NCBI GenBank assembly: GCA_009693505.1
Contig: SHXD01000002.1
Coordinates: 34,634 to 98,633 of the forward strand
Length of the DNA: 64,000 nucleotides
Origin: Limnohabitans sp.
Lineage (GTDB): Bacteria; Pseudomonadota; Gammaproteobacteria; Burkholderiales; Burkholderiaceae_C
Direction of reading: 5' to 3'
The notes beneath the pieces are model-generated. The model was not told the origin of the DNA, searched no databases, and was given only the letters and a program-made list of their open reading frames with translations. The position numbers and the translations under genes are program-made. This document shows, piece by piece, positions 45,743 to 54,954 of this stretch. The stretch's first letter is position 1. Each line of letters opens with the position of its first letter.

Positions 45743-46927
45743 TTAAATAATGTTGGCTTCAAAATAAGGGCGGTTGTTAATCACGCGGCTCCAACCAAAA
45801 GCGCCCAAATCAAGACTTCTAAACTCTCCGTATGTTATCAGTTCAGATAAGGCCCGACCAATGGCAGGTGAATGCTGCAAACCATGACCACTGAAGCCGT
45901 TTGCAAAGAGTAAATTGTCAATCTCAGGGTGCGCACCCAAAATGACATTTTGGTCAAGCGTGTTCATATCGTAGTGGCCTGCCCAGCTGCGCTTTAGTCG
46001 CAAGGCCTCAAATCCTGGAACACGTGCCGCAAGCAGGGGCCACAGAACTTCTTCAAACAAATGATGCTGAATGATGAAATCATGACACTGCACATCATCT
46101 TCCAATCTGGGTGCAATTCCGCAAATGTAGCCGTCACCTTCTGGCCGGAAATAGGCCCCAGAGGGATCAATCACCATTGGGCAATTCTCTAATTTGGCGC
46201 TGCTGGTGAAGTAAAAAATAGTCCTTTTACGAGCTTCCACGGGTAGCTCAATGCCAGCTGTTTGGGCTAGCGCAGATGCACCTGTGCCAGCTGCATTAAT
46301 AAGCTTATCAAAACTGATTTGAGTACCGTCTGTTAATTCAGCCGAAATTATTTTTCGCCCTGACCTGTGTAGTTTCTTTGCACGAGCCTGCACGTAATGC
46401 ACACCTAATGAAATGGCTTTTTTGCGAAAGCCTTGCATCAGCCCGTAGGCATCTAGCCAACCCTCTCCACTGTTGCCAATAGAGCCGGCTGAAAGGTCAT
46501 TCACATTCATCCATGCATACCGAGCACTCAGTTGAGAAGGTGTTAAAAGGGATACGTCAACTTTTTCTAATTTTTGAACAGCGTGATTAGATTGCAAAGT
46601 GTGTAGGCCATCTGGGGTGGCAAGAAACAGATAACCACGCTCTTTAAAGTTAACAGCGGGAACTTCGTCACCCACTGCCAAATAATGCTCGATGCCTTTT
46701 AAGAAAGCACTGCTAAATTGGGAAAGTTTGATGTTCTCAGGCGTTGAAAACTGATGCCGTATAGACGCTGCTGAAAGTGCAGTTGCAGATTTTTCATAAG
46801 AAAAATCTTGTTCTATGACGTGAATTTTTCCTTTGAAATCTGGCTGCGAAGCTAGAAAAAATGCGGCAGCACTTCCAATGGCAGCACCCCCCACAATCAA
46901 GACATCAGTTTGCATAGAAATAGTCAT
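45743..46927 (-). CDS. FAD-dependent oxidoreductase (DAO family)
   Basis: About 394 residues from ATG 46927 (MTISMQTDVLIVGG); MQTDV at 46915 is an alternative, and the longer frame to 46996 would add a leader with no support. FAD motif VLIVGGAAIGSAAA at the N-terminus, LINAAGTGASALA in the middle, and FANGFSGHGLQHSPAIGRALSELI at the C-terminus mark a D-amino-acid/sarcosine oxidase-type enzyme. It is divergent from an ornithine-cyclodeaminase-family gene. The pair suggests amino-acid to imine chemistry, the partner reducing cyclic imines (inference). Confidence 0.88.
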   Translation of the reverse strand: MTISMQTDVLIVGGAAIGSAAAFFLASQPDFKGKIHVIEQDFSYEKSATALSAASIRHQFSTPENIKLSQFSSAFLKGIEHYLAVGDEVPAVNFKERGYLFLATPDGLHTLQSNHAVQKLEKVDVSLLTPSQLSARYAWMNVNDLSAGSIGNSGEGWLDAYGLMQGFRKKAISLGVHYVQARAKKLHRSGRKIISAELTDGTQISFDKLINAAGTGASALAQTAGIELPVEARKRTIFYFTSSAKLENCPMVIDPSGAYFRPEGDGYICGIAPRLEDDVQCHDFIIQHHLFEEVLWPLLAARVPGFEALRLKRSWAGHYDMNTLDQNVILGAHPEIDNLLFANGFSGHGLQHSPAIGRALSELITYGEFRSLDLGAFGWSRVINNRPYFEANII

Positions 46928-46977
46928 TGAACATACACTTGCCAGATTTATACAACATATTGTCAGATAAAAATACC

Positions 46978-47925
46978 ATGGACTACTTTGATTCAAGTGC
47001 TGTTAAAAACGCCCTGCCCTATCCTCAGTTAGTTGAAGCCTTGGCCCGAGGATTGCAATTGCCAATCGAAGTACCGTTGCGAAGCTATTTTGCGCCCAAT
47101 GCTGACGCCAGTTGTGTACTGATCATGCCAGCTTGGAAAGCTAAAGAAGTTTTTGGCGTCAAACTTGTCTCTGTATGGCCCTCCAACAAAGCTATCGGCT
47201 CACCCACAGTTTCAGCCGTTTATGTATTACTTTCATGTGAAAACGGAATGCCGCTTGCCGTCATTGATGGAACTGAACTTACGTTGCGCCGAACTGCCGC
47301 TGCTGCAGCTTTAGCGGCCAAAATCCTTGCACGCAGCAACAGCCAAACACTTGCAATATTGGGCACAGGCGCTTTGTGTGTGCCTATGGTTCAAGCGCAT
47401 GCAAGCGTGCACCCCTTCAAAAGCATCTTGATCTGGGGAAGACAAAAAACCAAAGCGCTAGCAGCGGTAGCTGAGCTCAGGACTCTGGGCATTGAGTCTA
47501 ATTACTCAGAAGACTTAGACGAAACCTTGAACCAAGCAGACGTTGTGGCAGCAGCCACAACAGCCACAGAGCCTTTCATACTGTCCAAATGGCTCAAACC
47601 TGGGACGCACTTAGGTCTTATAGGCGCATTTACAACGCAGATGGCAGAAGCCGAACCAGCGCTTATGAACAAGGCGCAGGTGTATGCAGACAATCGAGCC
47701 TCTGTACTTGAAAAAGGCGGAGAAATATACCAAGCTATTCAACAAGGCATCATGTTGCCCTCAGGCATAGAGGGCGAGCTGGCTGAGTTGGCATCCGACC
47801 CTTCTAAATCATGGCGTAAGAATGATCAGTCCATAACCGTTTTCAAGTCGGTTGGGTTTGCATCTCTTGATCTCATTGCAGCAGAGCTTGTGTATCAGGC
47901 TGGCAGTCACAAAACTGTCAAATGA
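46978..47925 (+). CDS. Ornithine cyclodeaminase / mu-crystallin family protein
   Basis: About 315 residues from ATG 46978. Family patterns are SYFAPNADASCVLIMPAWK, FGVKLVSVWPSN, LRRTAAAAALAA, the NAD(P) site LAILGTGALCVPMVQAH near residue 125 and GAFTTQMAEAE. The family includes ornithine cyclodeaminase, alanine dehydrogenase and pyrroline/piperideine-2-carboxylate (ketimine) reductases. Next to a flavin amino-acid oxidase, ketimine reduction is attractive but unproven. The two start codons are 51 bp apart, leaving a very short shared promoter. Confidence 0.87.
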   Translation: MDYFDSSAVKNALPYPQLVEALARGLQLPIEVPLRSYFAPNADASCVLIMPAWKAKEVFGVKLVSVWPSNKAIGSPTVSAVYVLLSCENGMPLAVIDGTELTLRRTAAAAALAAKILARSNSQTLAILGTGALCVPMVQAHASVHPFKSILIWGRQKTKALAAVAELRTLGIESNYSEDLDETLNQADVVAAATTATEPFILSKWLKPGTHLGLIGAFTTQMAEAEPALMNKAQVYADNRASVLEKGGEIYQAIQQGIMLPSGIEGELAELASDPSKSWRKNDQSITVFKSVGFASLDLIAAELVYQAGSHKTVK

Positions 47926-47995
47926 ATGACTCAGAATCTTGACAGTTAGCTTTTACAAGCAAACTCTCCATTCTCAGCTTCATGATTGAATACAA

Positions 47996-48304
47996 ATGTC
48001 CAAAGACTTCTCCTTGATGGAAGACAGCAACCGCTCTTCTAACCTCAGCATTCACGATGTTTCCGATCCATCACGCCGTCAAGTCTTGCGCGGCGGCTTG
48101 GGCGCTTTGGCAGGTGTGACTGAAACGCCCGATGGCAGAACCATGTTTTTGAACGTGCAGCACCCAGGTAAGCCTTCCAACGAGCGCACCAACCCAGCCA
48201 ACCCCACCGCCTTTTCTAACTGGCCTGACAAAAAAGCCACTGGCCGCCCACGTTCTGCAACCGTGGTTGTTCGGAAATTAGATGGTGGCATCATCGGCAC
48301 TTGA
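47996..48304 (+). pseudogene. phoX (DUF839 phosphatase) remnant with internal in-frame deletion
   Basis: Residues 1-40 match the start of a PhoX-type protein: HDVSDPSRRQVLRGGLGAL contains the Tat motif SRRQVLRGG. From about residue 41 the sequence jumps to the normal extreme C-terminus: GVTETPDGRTMFLNVQHPG, AFSNWP, GRPRSATVVVRK-DGG-IG. The whole beta-propeller with the metal ligands (about 500 residues in intact homologues) is missing, yet the frame is kept and ends at TGA. It cannot be an active phosphatase. The family assignment is from memory of conserved patterns. Confidence 0.8.
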
Positions 48305-48346
48305 TGTCCTGCCGGGGTGGGTAAGACCCACTTCGTGACTCAATAT

Positions 48347-49546
48347 TTAAGTCCTTGAGTTCTTTGATAACCTCAGAGCCAATGGCCCCAGCATGACACC
48401 TGCTGCCAGCACACCAAACGCAGCCAGCCATGCTTGTGGCTCTTGAGTGCCGCCATGAGAATCTAACGCAAGTCCGACCATCCAGCCCGACAAGGCCGAT
48501 AGCCCAAACCCAACAGTGGAATGCATGGCTAAAGTCAAGCCCTTAAATTGAGGTTGTGCATATGACATCATTCCAGCAGTCAGTGATCCAGAGTCGGCTG
48601 GTACTGTCATGGCATAAATAAGAATCAAAACCAATATCACCCAAGCAGAACCACCTGCCAAAACCCCAATAGACAATGCTGTCAGGGCTGAAATCACCTG
48701 AATCCAGCTGATAGCGCTAGCTCGTCCAAAACGCAAAGACAACTCGTTTCCAATGATGCTGGCCGGCATGGCCAGTAAGGAGGCCAGAAAACTCACTGTC
48801 ATGGCGTCTGGCAAAGAGCCGCCCTGATGACGTGAAATGACAAAGGTCCAAAACGCAACAAGCCAGGTTCTGAATCCATACAACTCGAAACAATGCGCGC
48901 CATAGCTCAAGATATAGGCCATTGCAGGACGATTTCGCAATACGGGGCGAACATCCAAAAGGTGGCCCTCTTTTGGAATGGGCAATACAGGCTCCATTCG
49001 CCAAGCCACAAAGGCCATGATTAGAGGGCCCAGGCCTGTGATGCCGAACGACCATCGCCACCCATAGGCATCGGCAACGAGTTGCGATACCAAAAAAGAA
49101 AAACCTACCCCCATTGAATAACTGGCGGTGTACAAAGTAATACTGCGCGAGGCGTCAGCAGTTTCTAATCGATCAGTTAAAGCACGCAAGCCCGGCATGT
49201 AGGCCCCAGCAAAGCTTGCGCCTGCCAAGCCCCAAATGAATACGCCTGTTAACCAGCTTGTGGCAAACAAAGCGAAAGCCAGCGTGCTCAGCCCGGTGCA
49301 CAATGAGCCTAGCAGCAGAATACGCCTTGCATCGTAGCGATCAGTTAAGGAACTCAAAAATGGCACAGCAAGCATATAACCCGCTGCATAGGCTGATGCA
49401 AGCAATCCTGCTTGGGTATTTGTCATTCCCCATAAAGGAATCAGGTACTGAACCATGACAGCGGGCACCACCACATGAGGTAACAAATTGCCTATTTGGC
49501 CAATGCACATGGCCCAAACCAGGGCCTTAGCTTGCAATGTTTTCAA
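48347..49546 (-). CDS. MFS transporter
   Basis: A 399-residue permease with 12 predicted membrane helices. MFS signs are the loop 2-3 motif SSLTDRYDARRILL near residue 62 and an Arg/Asp-rich repeat in the second half (LRFGRASAISW). The start is TTG 49546, 9 bp after the alcohol dehydrogenase gene. It could import or export the compound handled by that dehydrogenase; no substrate can be assigned. Confidence 0.87.
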   Translation of the reverse strand: MKTLQAKALVWAMCIGQIGNLLPHVVVPAVMVQYLIPLWGMTNTQAGLLASAYAAGYMLAVPFLSSLTDRYDARRILLLGSLCTGLSTLAFALFATSWLTGVFIWGLAGASFAGAYMPGLRALTDRLETADASRSITLYTASYSMGVGFSFLVSQLVADAYGWRWSFGITGLGPLIMAFVAWRMEPVLPIPKEGHLLDVRPVLRNRPAMAYILSYGAHCFELYGFRTWLVAFWTFVISRHQGGSLPDAMTVSFLASLLAMPASIIGNELSLRFGRASAISWIQVISALTALSIGVLAGGSAWVILVLILIYAMTVPADSGSLTAGMMSYAQPQFKGLTLAMHSTVGFGLSALSGWMVGLALDSHGGTQEPQAWLAAFGVLAAGVMLGPLALRLSKNSRT

Positions 49547-49555
49547 ACCTGCTGC

Positions 49556-50725
49556 CTACCAAGCGGCTTCTAAAATACGACGAACATCTTCAGGCCCATG
49601 TATTTTTCGAGGATTGCTGTGAATCAAACGGTCGTGCATTGAATTTTGTGCAATCAAGTCCAACATTTCAGCTTTGACGCCCACCTCCCTTAGCGTGCTT
49701 GGAAGACCCAGTTGAGCCACCAACTCTGATACAACATCGCAGGCTGGCTTGTGAGGTTCACCCAAGGCTTCACTGACCAACTTTTGCTGTGAGCCGTTGG
49801 TGCTCTGATTGAAGCGCAATACGTGTGGCAACATGACACATGACGTGTAGCCATGCGGCACACTTGCAGTTCCGCCTAATATATGTCCAATACCGTGACT
49901 GGCACCCTTTTGCACACCAGCACTTGACCCAATGATTGACATCCATGCACCCAATTGACAGTCAAGGCGGGCTTCCAGATCTGAGGGGTCTTTTTTGACT
50001 GCGCGCAAGCCTCTGCCAAGTAAGCGCAAAGCCTGAAAAGAAGTGGCTTCAGAAATGGGTTGTGGATTGATGGAACACAAATCTTCTACAGCATGATCCA
50101 ATGCACGAATGCCTGTGGAGAGCCAAAGCCATTCAGGGGTGTGCAATGTCAATGCAGGGTCCAAAATGACCGATCGAGGTGAGGCTTTTGGATGCAAAAA
50201 ATTCTCTTTCATGCCTCTGACCGTATCTGTACAGCCAGCCAGTGCGCTGAATTCTCCAGCCGAAAGCGTTGTAGAAATCACAGAACAAGGCACCGTAGGC
50301 GCTTGAAACTCCGGTCTTTCTATCCTTCCATCTGCGTGCACTTTGGTGGCCAGTTGGTCTAAGTCTTGTGCCGACTCAATACCATTGCTCATGCAAAGCG
50401 TGAGCATTTTTCCAGCATCTGTCATGGATCCACCGCCAAGCGTGAGAATCAAATCGGCTTGAGCTTGTTGCGCTTCCTGTGCCGCCTTGACTACAGCGAT
50501 ACGGGGAGTATGAGCGGGCATTTCATGAAAAAGTCCGACACAACGGGAACCTAAGACAGCCCTAAGTTGATTGACTACTTCGGTATCACGGTAAAGGCTA
50601 CCACTGGTCAGCACGTAAACACGTTGAGCGCCAATTGTTTCAAGTTCCTTTGAAATCGCTTGTTCAAACGGCGTACCGAAAATGACTCTTTGGGTATTCG
50701 GATAACTGTAAATGCCTGAACGCAT
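49556..50725 (-). CDS. Iron-containing alcohol dehydrogenase / maleylacetate reductase-like
   Basis: A 389-residue group III dehydrogenase from ATG 50725, with AAGGA six bases upstream (the longer frame to 50752 has none). NAD-binding GGGSMTDAGK near residue 98, then metal-binding segments ALDHAVEDL, HGIGHILGG and PHGYTSCVMLPHV. The general outline fits maleylacetate reductases and related enzymes more than ethanol dehydrogenases. It is co-transcribed with the MFS gene and divergent from the two-subunit acyl-CoA dehydrogenase operon. Confidence 0.86.
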   Translation of the reverse strand: MRSGIYSYPNTQRVIFGTPFEQAISKELETIGAQRVYVLTSGSLYRDTEVVNQLRAVLGSRCVGLFHEMPAHTPRIAVVKAAQEAQQAQADLILTLGGGSMTDAGKMLTLCMSNGIESAQDLDQLATKVHADGRIERPEFQAPTVPCSVISTTLSAGEFSALAGCTDTVRGMKENFLHPKASPRSVILDPALTLHTPEWLWLSTGIRALDHAVEDLCSINPQPISEATSFQALRLLGRGLRAVKKDPSDLEARLDCQLGAWMSIIGSSAGVQKGASHGIGHILGGTASVPHGYTSCVMLPHVLRFNQSTNGSQQKLVSEALGEPHKPACDVVSELVAQLGLPSTLREVGVKAEMLDLIAQNSMHDRLIHSNPRKIHGPEDVRRILEAAW

Positions 50726-50877
50726 GTTGTTCCTTATGAAATTTCGGATCAAGGGTCATGGGCATCATCCCTTATTCAGACCTAAGTAGAGTCACCTAGT
50801 TGTCTTTCGCTTCCTTGACATTCCCCAATGGCAGTATAAAGATAGGACAAATCTATTTCAGCGGCGAAAGTAATTAA

Positions 50878-52029
50878 ATGCATGATTTTGTATTTCCTGC
50901 GGTGACATTGCCAGAGAGTGCCAACTTGCTCAGACAGCAAGTGAGAGAGTTCCTCCAAAAAGAGAGAGATGCTGGCACATTCACCCCACGCAAAAACTCT
51001 TGGTCCGATGGCGATGCCGAATTCAGTCGCAAGTGCGGACAAGCTGGCTACATCGGCATGGTTTGGCCCAAAAAATACGGCGGTCAAGAAAGAACAGCAC
51101 TTGACCGGTATGTCATGACGGAAGAAATGTTGGCGGGTGGTGCGCCTGTGGGATCACATTGGGTGGCTGATCGGCAAAGTGGCAATCAAATTTTGCGCCA
51201 TGGCAGCGAACGCGCTCGCCAGTTGATCTTGCCCAAAATTGCCGCGGGTGAATGTTTCTTTGCAATTGGCATGAGTGAGCCAGACTCTGGGTCTGATTTG
51301 GCGGCGGTTAGAACGTCTGCAGTCAAGGCTGAAGGTGGCTGGAAAATCACAGGCACCAAAGTCTGGACAAGCAGTGCACACAGAGCCCATTACTTAATCG
51401 CTTTGGTTCGCACAGCACCCAAAGAAGAAAACCGCCATGCTGGCATGACGCAGTTTATTGTTGACCTGAAATCACCAGGTTTGAAGTTGAGTCCTATTCT
51501 TAATATCTACGGCGCCCACGACTGGAATGAAGTTGTTTTTGACGAATGCTTTGTGCCTGATGACATGGTCGTCGGCGAAGTGGGTGGCGGCTGGAACATG
51601 GTCACCAGTGAGTTGGCTTTTGAGCGCTCCGGGCCCGACCGATTCCTCAGCACGTACCAACTTCTTCTGGCGTCCATGGAGCAGTTGGAAGAAAAGCCCG
51701 ATGCTCGATCTGTCAACGAAATTGGGCGCTTTGTTGCGCACCTGACCACTTTGCGACGAATGTCAACTTCGGTGGCAGGCATGCTGACAAAGGGAGAAAA
51801 ACCCATTTTGGAAGCGGCTCTGGTGAAGGACATCGGCACTGCATTTGAACGAGAAATTCCCGAGATTTTCCGCCAACTGATTCCTTCAGAACCGCAAATG
51901 GACAACGAAAGTCTTGACTTCGCTGCCTTGTTGGGAATGTCTACGCTCAAAGCGCCAGGCTTCACCATCAGGGGTGGTACACGCGAAATATTGCGGGGAA
52001 TGATTGCAAAAGGATTGGGGCTGAGATGA
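50878..52029 (+). CDS. Acyl-CoA dehydrogenase, large (catalytic) subunit of a heteromeric pair
   Basis: A 383-residue enzyme with the FAD/substrate motif GMSEPDSGSDLAAVRTSA near residue 131, the probable base E249 in ELAFERSG, and the end IRGGTREILRGMIAKGLGL. It overlaps a second, shorter acyl-CoA dehydrogenase by 4 bases. Such alpha/beta pairs are known from bacterial steroid side-chain and alicyclic acid breakdown (FadE/ChsE type), where each gene alone is inactive. First gene of an eight-gene operon. Confidence 0.88.
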   Translation: MHDFVFPAVTLPESANLLRQQVREFLQKERDAGTFTPRKNSWSDGDAEFSRKCGQAGYIGMVWPKKYGGQERTALDRYVMTEEMLAGGAPVGSHWVADRQSGNQILRHGSERARQLILPKIAAGECFFAIGMSEPDSGSDLAAVRTSAVKAEGGWKITGTKVWTSSAHRAHYLIALVRTAPKEENRHAGMTQFIVDLKSPGLKLSPILNIYGAHDWNEVVFDECFVPDDMVVGEVGGGWNMVTSELAFERSGPDRFLSTYQLLLASMEQLEEKPDARSVNEIGRFVAHLTTLRRMSTSVAGMLTKGEKPILEAALVKDIGTAFEREIPEIFRQLIPSEPQMDNESLDFAALLGMSTLKAPGFTIRGGTREILRGMIAKGLGLR

Positions 52030-53087
52030 GTGACATTCGAGATGATCTGGAAAAAACAGTTGACCGCATCTGTCAAGAGCACTGCCTTAAAGAAGTCTTC
52101 ATGTCGAGCGAGGCAGGCGTTTGGCCTCAAGCACTTTGGCAGGCCCTTGAAGAAGTCGGCCTGCCGCAAGCTTGTTTAAATGAAGCGCAAGGCGGCAGTG
52201 GCCTGTCCTTTGATGATGCGATGTTTGTGTTGCGGCGCAGTGCTTACCATGCCGCACCTGTTCCCTTGGCCGAGACTTTTTTGGCCAGCCGTTTACTAAG
52301 CGCGGCGGGTCTGAAAGTACCAGTGGGTGTTTTATCCGTGAGTGTGGCTCATGCCAAAGACAGTTTAGAGCTCAAAGGGAGTCAGAACTCACCCACCCTT
52401 TTGGGCCATGCACACCGAGTTCCTTGGGGCTTATCTTGCGACCATCTGGTTGTGGTGGCGCAACGCGAAGGTCAGCCCTACATTGTTTTGATCGAGCGCG
52501 AAGCCCTTGGTCAAAGTCAATCGGAATGGGTCAAAAATTTAGCGGGCGAGCCCAGAGTTCAATTTGATTTTGTCAATACACCGCTCAGTGCCTTTGCCCC
52601 TCTAGCCAATGCCAAAGAACGCTTGTTGTGCGAAGGCGCATTATTGCGCTCTGTCCAAATGGCGGGTGCATTACAGCGTTCGTTAGAGTATTCCTTGCAA
52701 TATGCAAATGACCGTGTTCAATTTGGTCGACCCATTGGTAAATTTCAGGCTGTTCAGCACATGCTTGCCGTTTTGGCCGGCCACGTGGCCGCCAGTGCAG
52801 CGGCGGCAGACGCCGCCATTGAGCTTTCGGCTGAAGCACCAGAAGAATTCTTCATAGCTGTTGCCAAATCTCGGGTTGGCGAAGCTGCCGGAAAAGGCGC
52901 AGAAATTGCACATCAAGTCCATGGTGCCATGGGCTTTACCCGCGAGCACAATTTGCACCATCTGACACGTCGTCTCTGGTCATGGCGTGACGAGTTTGGC
53001 AACGAAACCCATTGGCAAACTCGGATTGGGGAAATGGCGTTGAAACAGGGTGCAGACAATCTTTGGCCATTTTTGACACGTTTGTGA
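52026..53087 (+). CDS. Acyl-CoA dehydrogenase, second subunit
   Basis: A 353-residue homologue that keeps the C-terminal FAD-contact pieces (NDRVQFGRPIGKFQAVQHMLA, QVHGAMGFTREHNLHHLTRRLW) but is divergent and lacks the canonical base-containing and SEP motifs. It probably completes the active site of its partner. It starts within the stop of that gene (ATGA) and is followed by a Bug gene 26 bp on. Confidence 0.86.
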   Translation: MSDIRDDLEKTVDRICQEHCLKEVFMSSEAGVWPQALWQALEEVGLPQACLNEAQGGSGLSFDDAMFVLRRSAYHAAPVPLAETFLASRLLSAAGLKVPVGVLSVSVAHAKDSLELKGSQNSPTLLGHAHRVPWGLSCDHLVVVAQREGQPYIVLIEREALGQSQSEWVKNLAGEPRVQFDFVNTPLSAFAPLANAKERLLCEGALLRSVQMAGALQRSLEYSLQYANDRVQFGRPIGKFQAVQHMLAVLAGHVAASAAAADAAIELSAEAPEEFFIAVAKSRVGEAAGKGAEIAHQVHGAMGFTREHNLHHLTRRLWSWRDEFGNETHWQTRIGEMALKQGADNLWPFLTRL

Positions 53088-53113
53088 TTTTCAACTGACT
53101 CAGGAGAATGAAC

Positions 53114-54085
53114 ATGCTTAAGCGAAATTTCTTTTTTGCAGCGACTTTGGCCTTTGCTTTGACGGGCAGCGTCTTTGCACAGAATAAAGACTTTCCTACT
53201 AAGCCATTTCGTATTTTTGTGCCCTTTACTGCGGGCAGCGGTTCTGACACCTCGGCTCGCTTTTTTGGCGAACGTTTGGCAAAACAATTCGGTCAAACGG
53301 CGCTGGTCGAAAACAAACCTGGCGCCAGTGGCATCATTGCAGTTCAAGCATTGCTGGCTCTGCCAGCCGATGGGCATGCTATTTTGCTGGCCAGCAACTC
53401 GCCCATCTCAGTGAATCCGATTAGCATCAAAAATTTACCTTACAACCCCATGACTGACCTTGCACCCTTGGCCGGACTGTCCAGAAATATGAACGTCTGG
53501 GTTGTCAATGGCAACTCCAAATTCAACAATTTGAAGGACGTGGTTGAACATTCTAAAAATAACCCTAGTAAACCTTTGAGCTTGGCCAATTACTCAGCGG
53601 GTTATCGTTTGGCTGGTGAATGGTTTACCAGCATGACCAACGTCAAGTTCAATCACATCTCCTACAAAGGCGGTGCGCAAATTTTCACTGACCTCATGGG
53701 TGATCAACTCGACATTGGCATTGCAGACCTAGGCGGTGCAGCCGCTTTGATCAAGTCAGGCAAACTCAAGGCGCTTGCTGTTTCTGGTGAAAAACGGCAC
53801 CTCGATTTCCCCAACGTACCCAACTTCATTGACAGCGGCTTTCCAGAATATGTGAACTACGCATGGACTTCTTTCTATGTGAAAGCCGGCACACCAGAGG
53901 CTATCAAGAAAAGACTCATCGATGCGCTTGTGAAAATACGCGACTCCAAAGAGGGCGTCGATTTCATTAAGGCGTCCGGCGCGGACAGCATGCCCTTTTT
54001 TGGAGACAGCATGCAAAAATTCCAGCAGGACGAGTTAGAACGTTTTAGCCGCATTGCCAAATCAGCGGGAATACAAGCTGAATGA
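53114..54085 (+). CDS. Bug/TctC-family periplasmic receptor
   Basis: About 323 residues. ATG 53114 has GGAG seven bases upstream, better than ATG 53108. Signal LKRNFFFAATLAFALTGSVFA. Bug patterns are RIFVPFTAGSGSDTSAR, ENKPGASGII, NHISYKGG and FPNVPNFIDSGF. The pocket segment PVGGxxD of other members is TAGSGSD here. It is translationally coupled to the SDR gene downstream (ATGA), which is unusual for a secreted protein and fixes it as part of the same pathway. Confidence 0.9.
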   Translation: MLKRNFFFAATLAFALTGSVFAQNKDFPTKPFRIFVPFTAGSGSDTSARFFGERLAKQFGQTALVENKPGASGIIAVQALLALPADGHAILLASNSPISVNPISIKNLPYNPMTDLAPLAGLSRNMNVWVVNGNSKFNNLKDVVEHSKNNPSKPLSLANYSAGYRLAGEWFTSMTNVKFNHISYKGGAQIFTDLMGDQLDIGIADLGGAAALIKSGKLKALAVSGEKRHLDFPNVPNFIDSGFPEYVNYAWTSFYVKAGTPEAIKKRLIDALVKIRDSKEGVDFIKASGADSMPFFGDSMQKFQQDELERFSRIAKSAGIQAE

Positions 54086-54954
54086 TAGACACACTCAAAA
54101 GCATGTACAGATCGGATTTGCTTTCTGGTAAACGCATTCTGATCACTGGCGGTGGCACGGGGTTGGGAAAAAGTATCGGTCAACGCTATGTTGAGTTGGG
54201 CGCAAATTTAGTCATCTGTGGCCGAAGAAAAGAAGTTCTTGATCAGACTGCTAAGGAATTCAAAGAAAGCTTGGAAGTCAGTATTGAAACCCATGTCTGT
54301 GATGTGCGTGATGCCAAAGCGGTTGAGTCCATGATGGACACCATTTGGGCTACGGGTCCTTTGGATGTATTGCTTAACAATGCCGCTGGCAATTTTTTAG
54401 CTCGTACAGAACGTTTGTCCACTCGCGCATTTGATGCAGTTGTAGACATTGTGCTCAAAGGATCGGCTTATTGCACCATGGATGTAGGTCGCCGCTGGAT
54501 AAAAGCTGGCCGCAAAGGCACTGTGATGCAAATACTGACCCAGTCTGCCATGACTGGCATGCCCTTTACCGTCCCATCAGCCATGGCCAAAGCAGGCGCA
54601 CTGGCCATGATCCGAAGTTTGGCTGTGGAATGGGGGCCCTATGGCATTCGCACTGTTGGCGTTGTTCCTGGACCCTTTCCTACTGAGGGTGCTTGGTCCA
54701 GATTGATGCCCAAAGAAAGAATTGGGGAAGCACCCATTGAACAAGGCGTTGCATTAAGGCGCGTTGGCGAGCATCATGAATTGGCGGATCTGTGTGTTTA
54801 TTTGATTTCCGACAGCGCCGCATTCATTACGGGTGAAGCTGTCACCATCGACGGTGGCCGCTGGTTGCAAGGCGCGGCGGGGCCATCGGCTTACAACATG
54901 CAGCAGTGGCCCGACAGCACTTGGGAAAGCCTTAAACCTAAGAAATCGAAATAA
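54082..54954 (+). CDS. 2,4-dienoyl-CoA reductase-like SDR
   Basis: A 290-residue SDR with TGGGTGLGKSIG near residue 23 and NNAAGNF at the NAG position. In place of the usual YxxxK it has SAMAKAG, i.e. the Lys without the Tyr. That is the hallmark of the DECR1/peroxisomal 2,4-dienoyl-CoA reductase branch. The C-terminus has GEAVTIDGGRWLQG. It would reduce dienoyl-CoA intermediates formed from unsaturated or ring-derived acids. Starts inside the Bug stop codon; its own stop overlaps the CaiB start (TAATG). Confidence 0.87.
   Translation: MIDTLKSMYRSDLLSGKRILITGGGTGLGKSIGQRYVELGANLVICGRRKEVLDQTAKEFKESLEVSIETHVCDVRDAKAVESMMDTIWATGPLDVLLNNAAGNFLARTERLSTRAFDAVVDIVLKGSAYCTMDVGRRWIKAGRKGTVMQILTQSAMTGMPFTVPSAMAKAGALAMIRSLAVEWGPYGIRTVGVVPGPFPTEGAWSRLMPKERIGEAPIEQGVALRRVGEHHELADLCVYLISDSAAFITGEAVTIDGGRWLQGAAGPSAYNMQQWPDSTWESLKPKKSK

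Noticed and set aside
48317..48331. GTGGGT-AAG-ACCCAC hairpin after the phoX remnant
   Set aside because: A 6-bp stem with no T-run and a 3-nt loop; too weak to call a terminator, though it may be the relic of one.
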